A stretch of 64,000 bases of DNA from Gnetum montanum. Its lineage: Eukaryota; Streptophyta; Gnetopsida; Gnetales; Gnetaceae. How positions within the stretch are numbered: the stretch's first letter is position 1; every line of letters begins with the position of its first letter. The notes below the pieces were generated by a model, which had not been told where the DNA came from, did no database searches, and saw only the letters and a program-made list of their open reading frames with translations. The stretch is from positions 491,566 through 555,565 of the forward strand of contig MNCI01035086.1 in assembly GCA_015680685.1 (NCBI GenBank). Direction: 5' to 3'. Positions 63,335-64,000 of the stretch are shown piece after piece. The position numbers and the translations under genes are program-made.

Positions 63335-63611
63335 CGTTCCGCTTTTTCTGACGCGCTAGCTCATTGTTTGTTTTTGCCGGTTTCCTTGTAAATTAGCAAT
63401 TTTCTAAATTGACTACCATCGCTCGCGCTTACAGGTGGGCCTTTATAATTTGGTAATTTAGTTGGAACGTTCTGGTCCGATGGTTGCTACTCGGCTACCA
63501 TGATGCCTTTAACGTCTTTTGTAGTGGGTATTAGTCCTTTTTGCCTAAGAGGCCAACTCATCTCACACGCGATAGGGGGAGGGGGACGGGGAGGGCGAGC
63601 CCTCCATGTAA

Positions 63612-63938
63612 CGCACCACATACAAGGTAGCCGAATCTAAAAAGTTAAGGAGCCAAAGAGTCACTATTCGATTGACGCTCTCCCCATTCTTCTCTTCGTA
63701 TTTCCTTACACGCATGCACCACATGCAAAGGAGCCAAAGAGTCACTGCATAGGAGCTAAATCTCTATTCAATTGATGCCCTCAACCCTTGGGCTCCCTAT
63801 TCATATTCTCGTATTCTCTCATGTGTATGCACCATGTGCAAGAAAGCCAACAAGTCATTGCAAGGAAGCTGAATCTTTATTCGATTAATGCCCCCAACCC
63901 TTAGCTTCCCATTCGTCTCTTCGTATTCCTTCACACGT
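63612..63938 (+). repeat. Tandem array of three degenerate ~100-113-bp units
   Basis: Units begin near 63612, 63713 and 63826 with (C)ATGCACCAcaTGCAA-type words. They share GGAGCCAAAGAGTCACT, ATTCGATTGATGC, CTCCCCATTC and TCTTCGTATTCCTTACACG-like blocks. Divergence between units is substantial. The array lies upstream of the kinase gene and may extend in degraded form to both sides; no coding is visible. Confidence 0.8.
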
Positions 63939-64000
63939 AGGCCCCGACGTGGGTAACTAATGAATATTTATTATTATAAATGATGGATCATATTAAATAG

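Overview
The window looks like nuclear DNA from a large-genome seed plant. Three things point that way: intron-rich coding DNA with GT-AG splice sites, a plant-type CDKF-4/MHK protein kinase gene, and dense nested layers of plant LTR retrotransposons and LINE remnants. The species cannot be told; the retroelement load and low gene density would suit a gymnosperm or another repeat-rich genome. I found no bacterial genes, CRISPR array, rRNA or intact tRNA gene.

Layout: 1-8579 is a minus-strand Ty3/gypsy element of Athila type (element A). Its 5' LTR is at 7698-8579 and its 3' LTR lies left of the window. It abuts the tail of a plus-strand relative (B, 8580-10071). About 10072-20500 is a decayed, AT-rich Tat-type Ty3/gypsy element with an archaeal-like RNase H upstream of the reverse transcriptase, and a solo LTR inserted in it. 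About 20700-22450 is a minus-strand LINE remnant. 25263-35351 is a full-length plus-strand Athila-type element (C) with a perfect ATTCT target-site duplication and a 563-base assembly gap. A (GA)n(GT)n microsatellite is at 37259-37525. 40273-49059 is a complete minus-strand non-autonomous element (D). It shares its LTR ends, primer binding site and gag with A and C, but has no pol genes and carries a long coiled-coil second ORF. D sits inside a LINE whose two halves flank it, and another solo LTR sits inside D's 5' LTR. 51491-52303 is a further solo LTR. 52304-56700 is AT-rich sequence with little recognisable content.

The only gene that appears intact is at 57362-60862 (minus strand): 17 coding exons that join without a frame break into a 469-residue CDKF-4/MHK-like kinase. 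A GC-rich 5' untranslated exon (about 63045-62475), a leader intron of about 1.5 kb and a TATA-like box near 63075 lie upstream. The right edge holds an upstream array of repeats of roughly 110 bases.

How the parts relate: A and C are autonomous-type elements (gag, protease, RT, RNase H and integrase, all broken by stops). B and D carry the same terminal signals but a different 3' ORF, so they may have been mobilised in trans by A/C-type proteins. Many stops fall where a relative has Gln or Trp codons, as expected from cytosine-methylation decay. Several single-N positions sit at perfect direct or inverted duplications or at abrupt deletions, and are best read as assembly seams.
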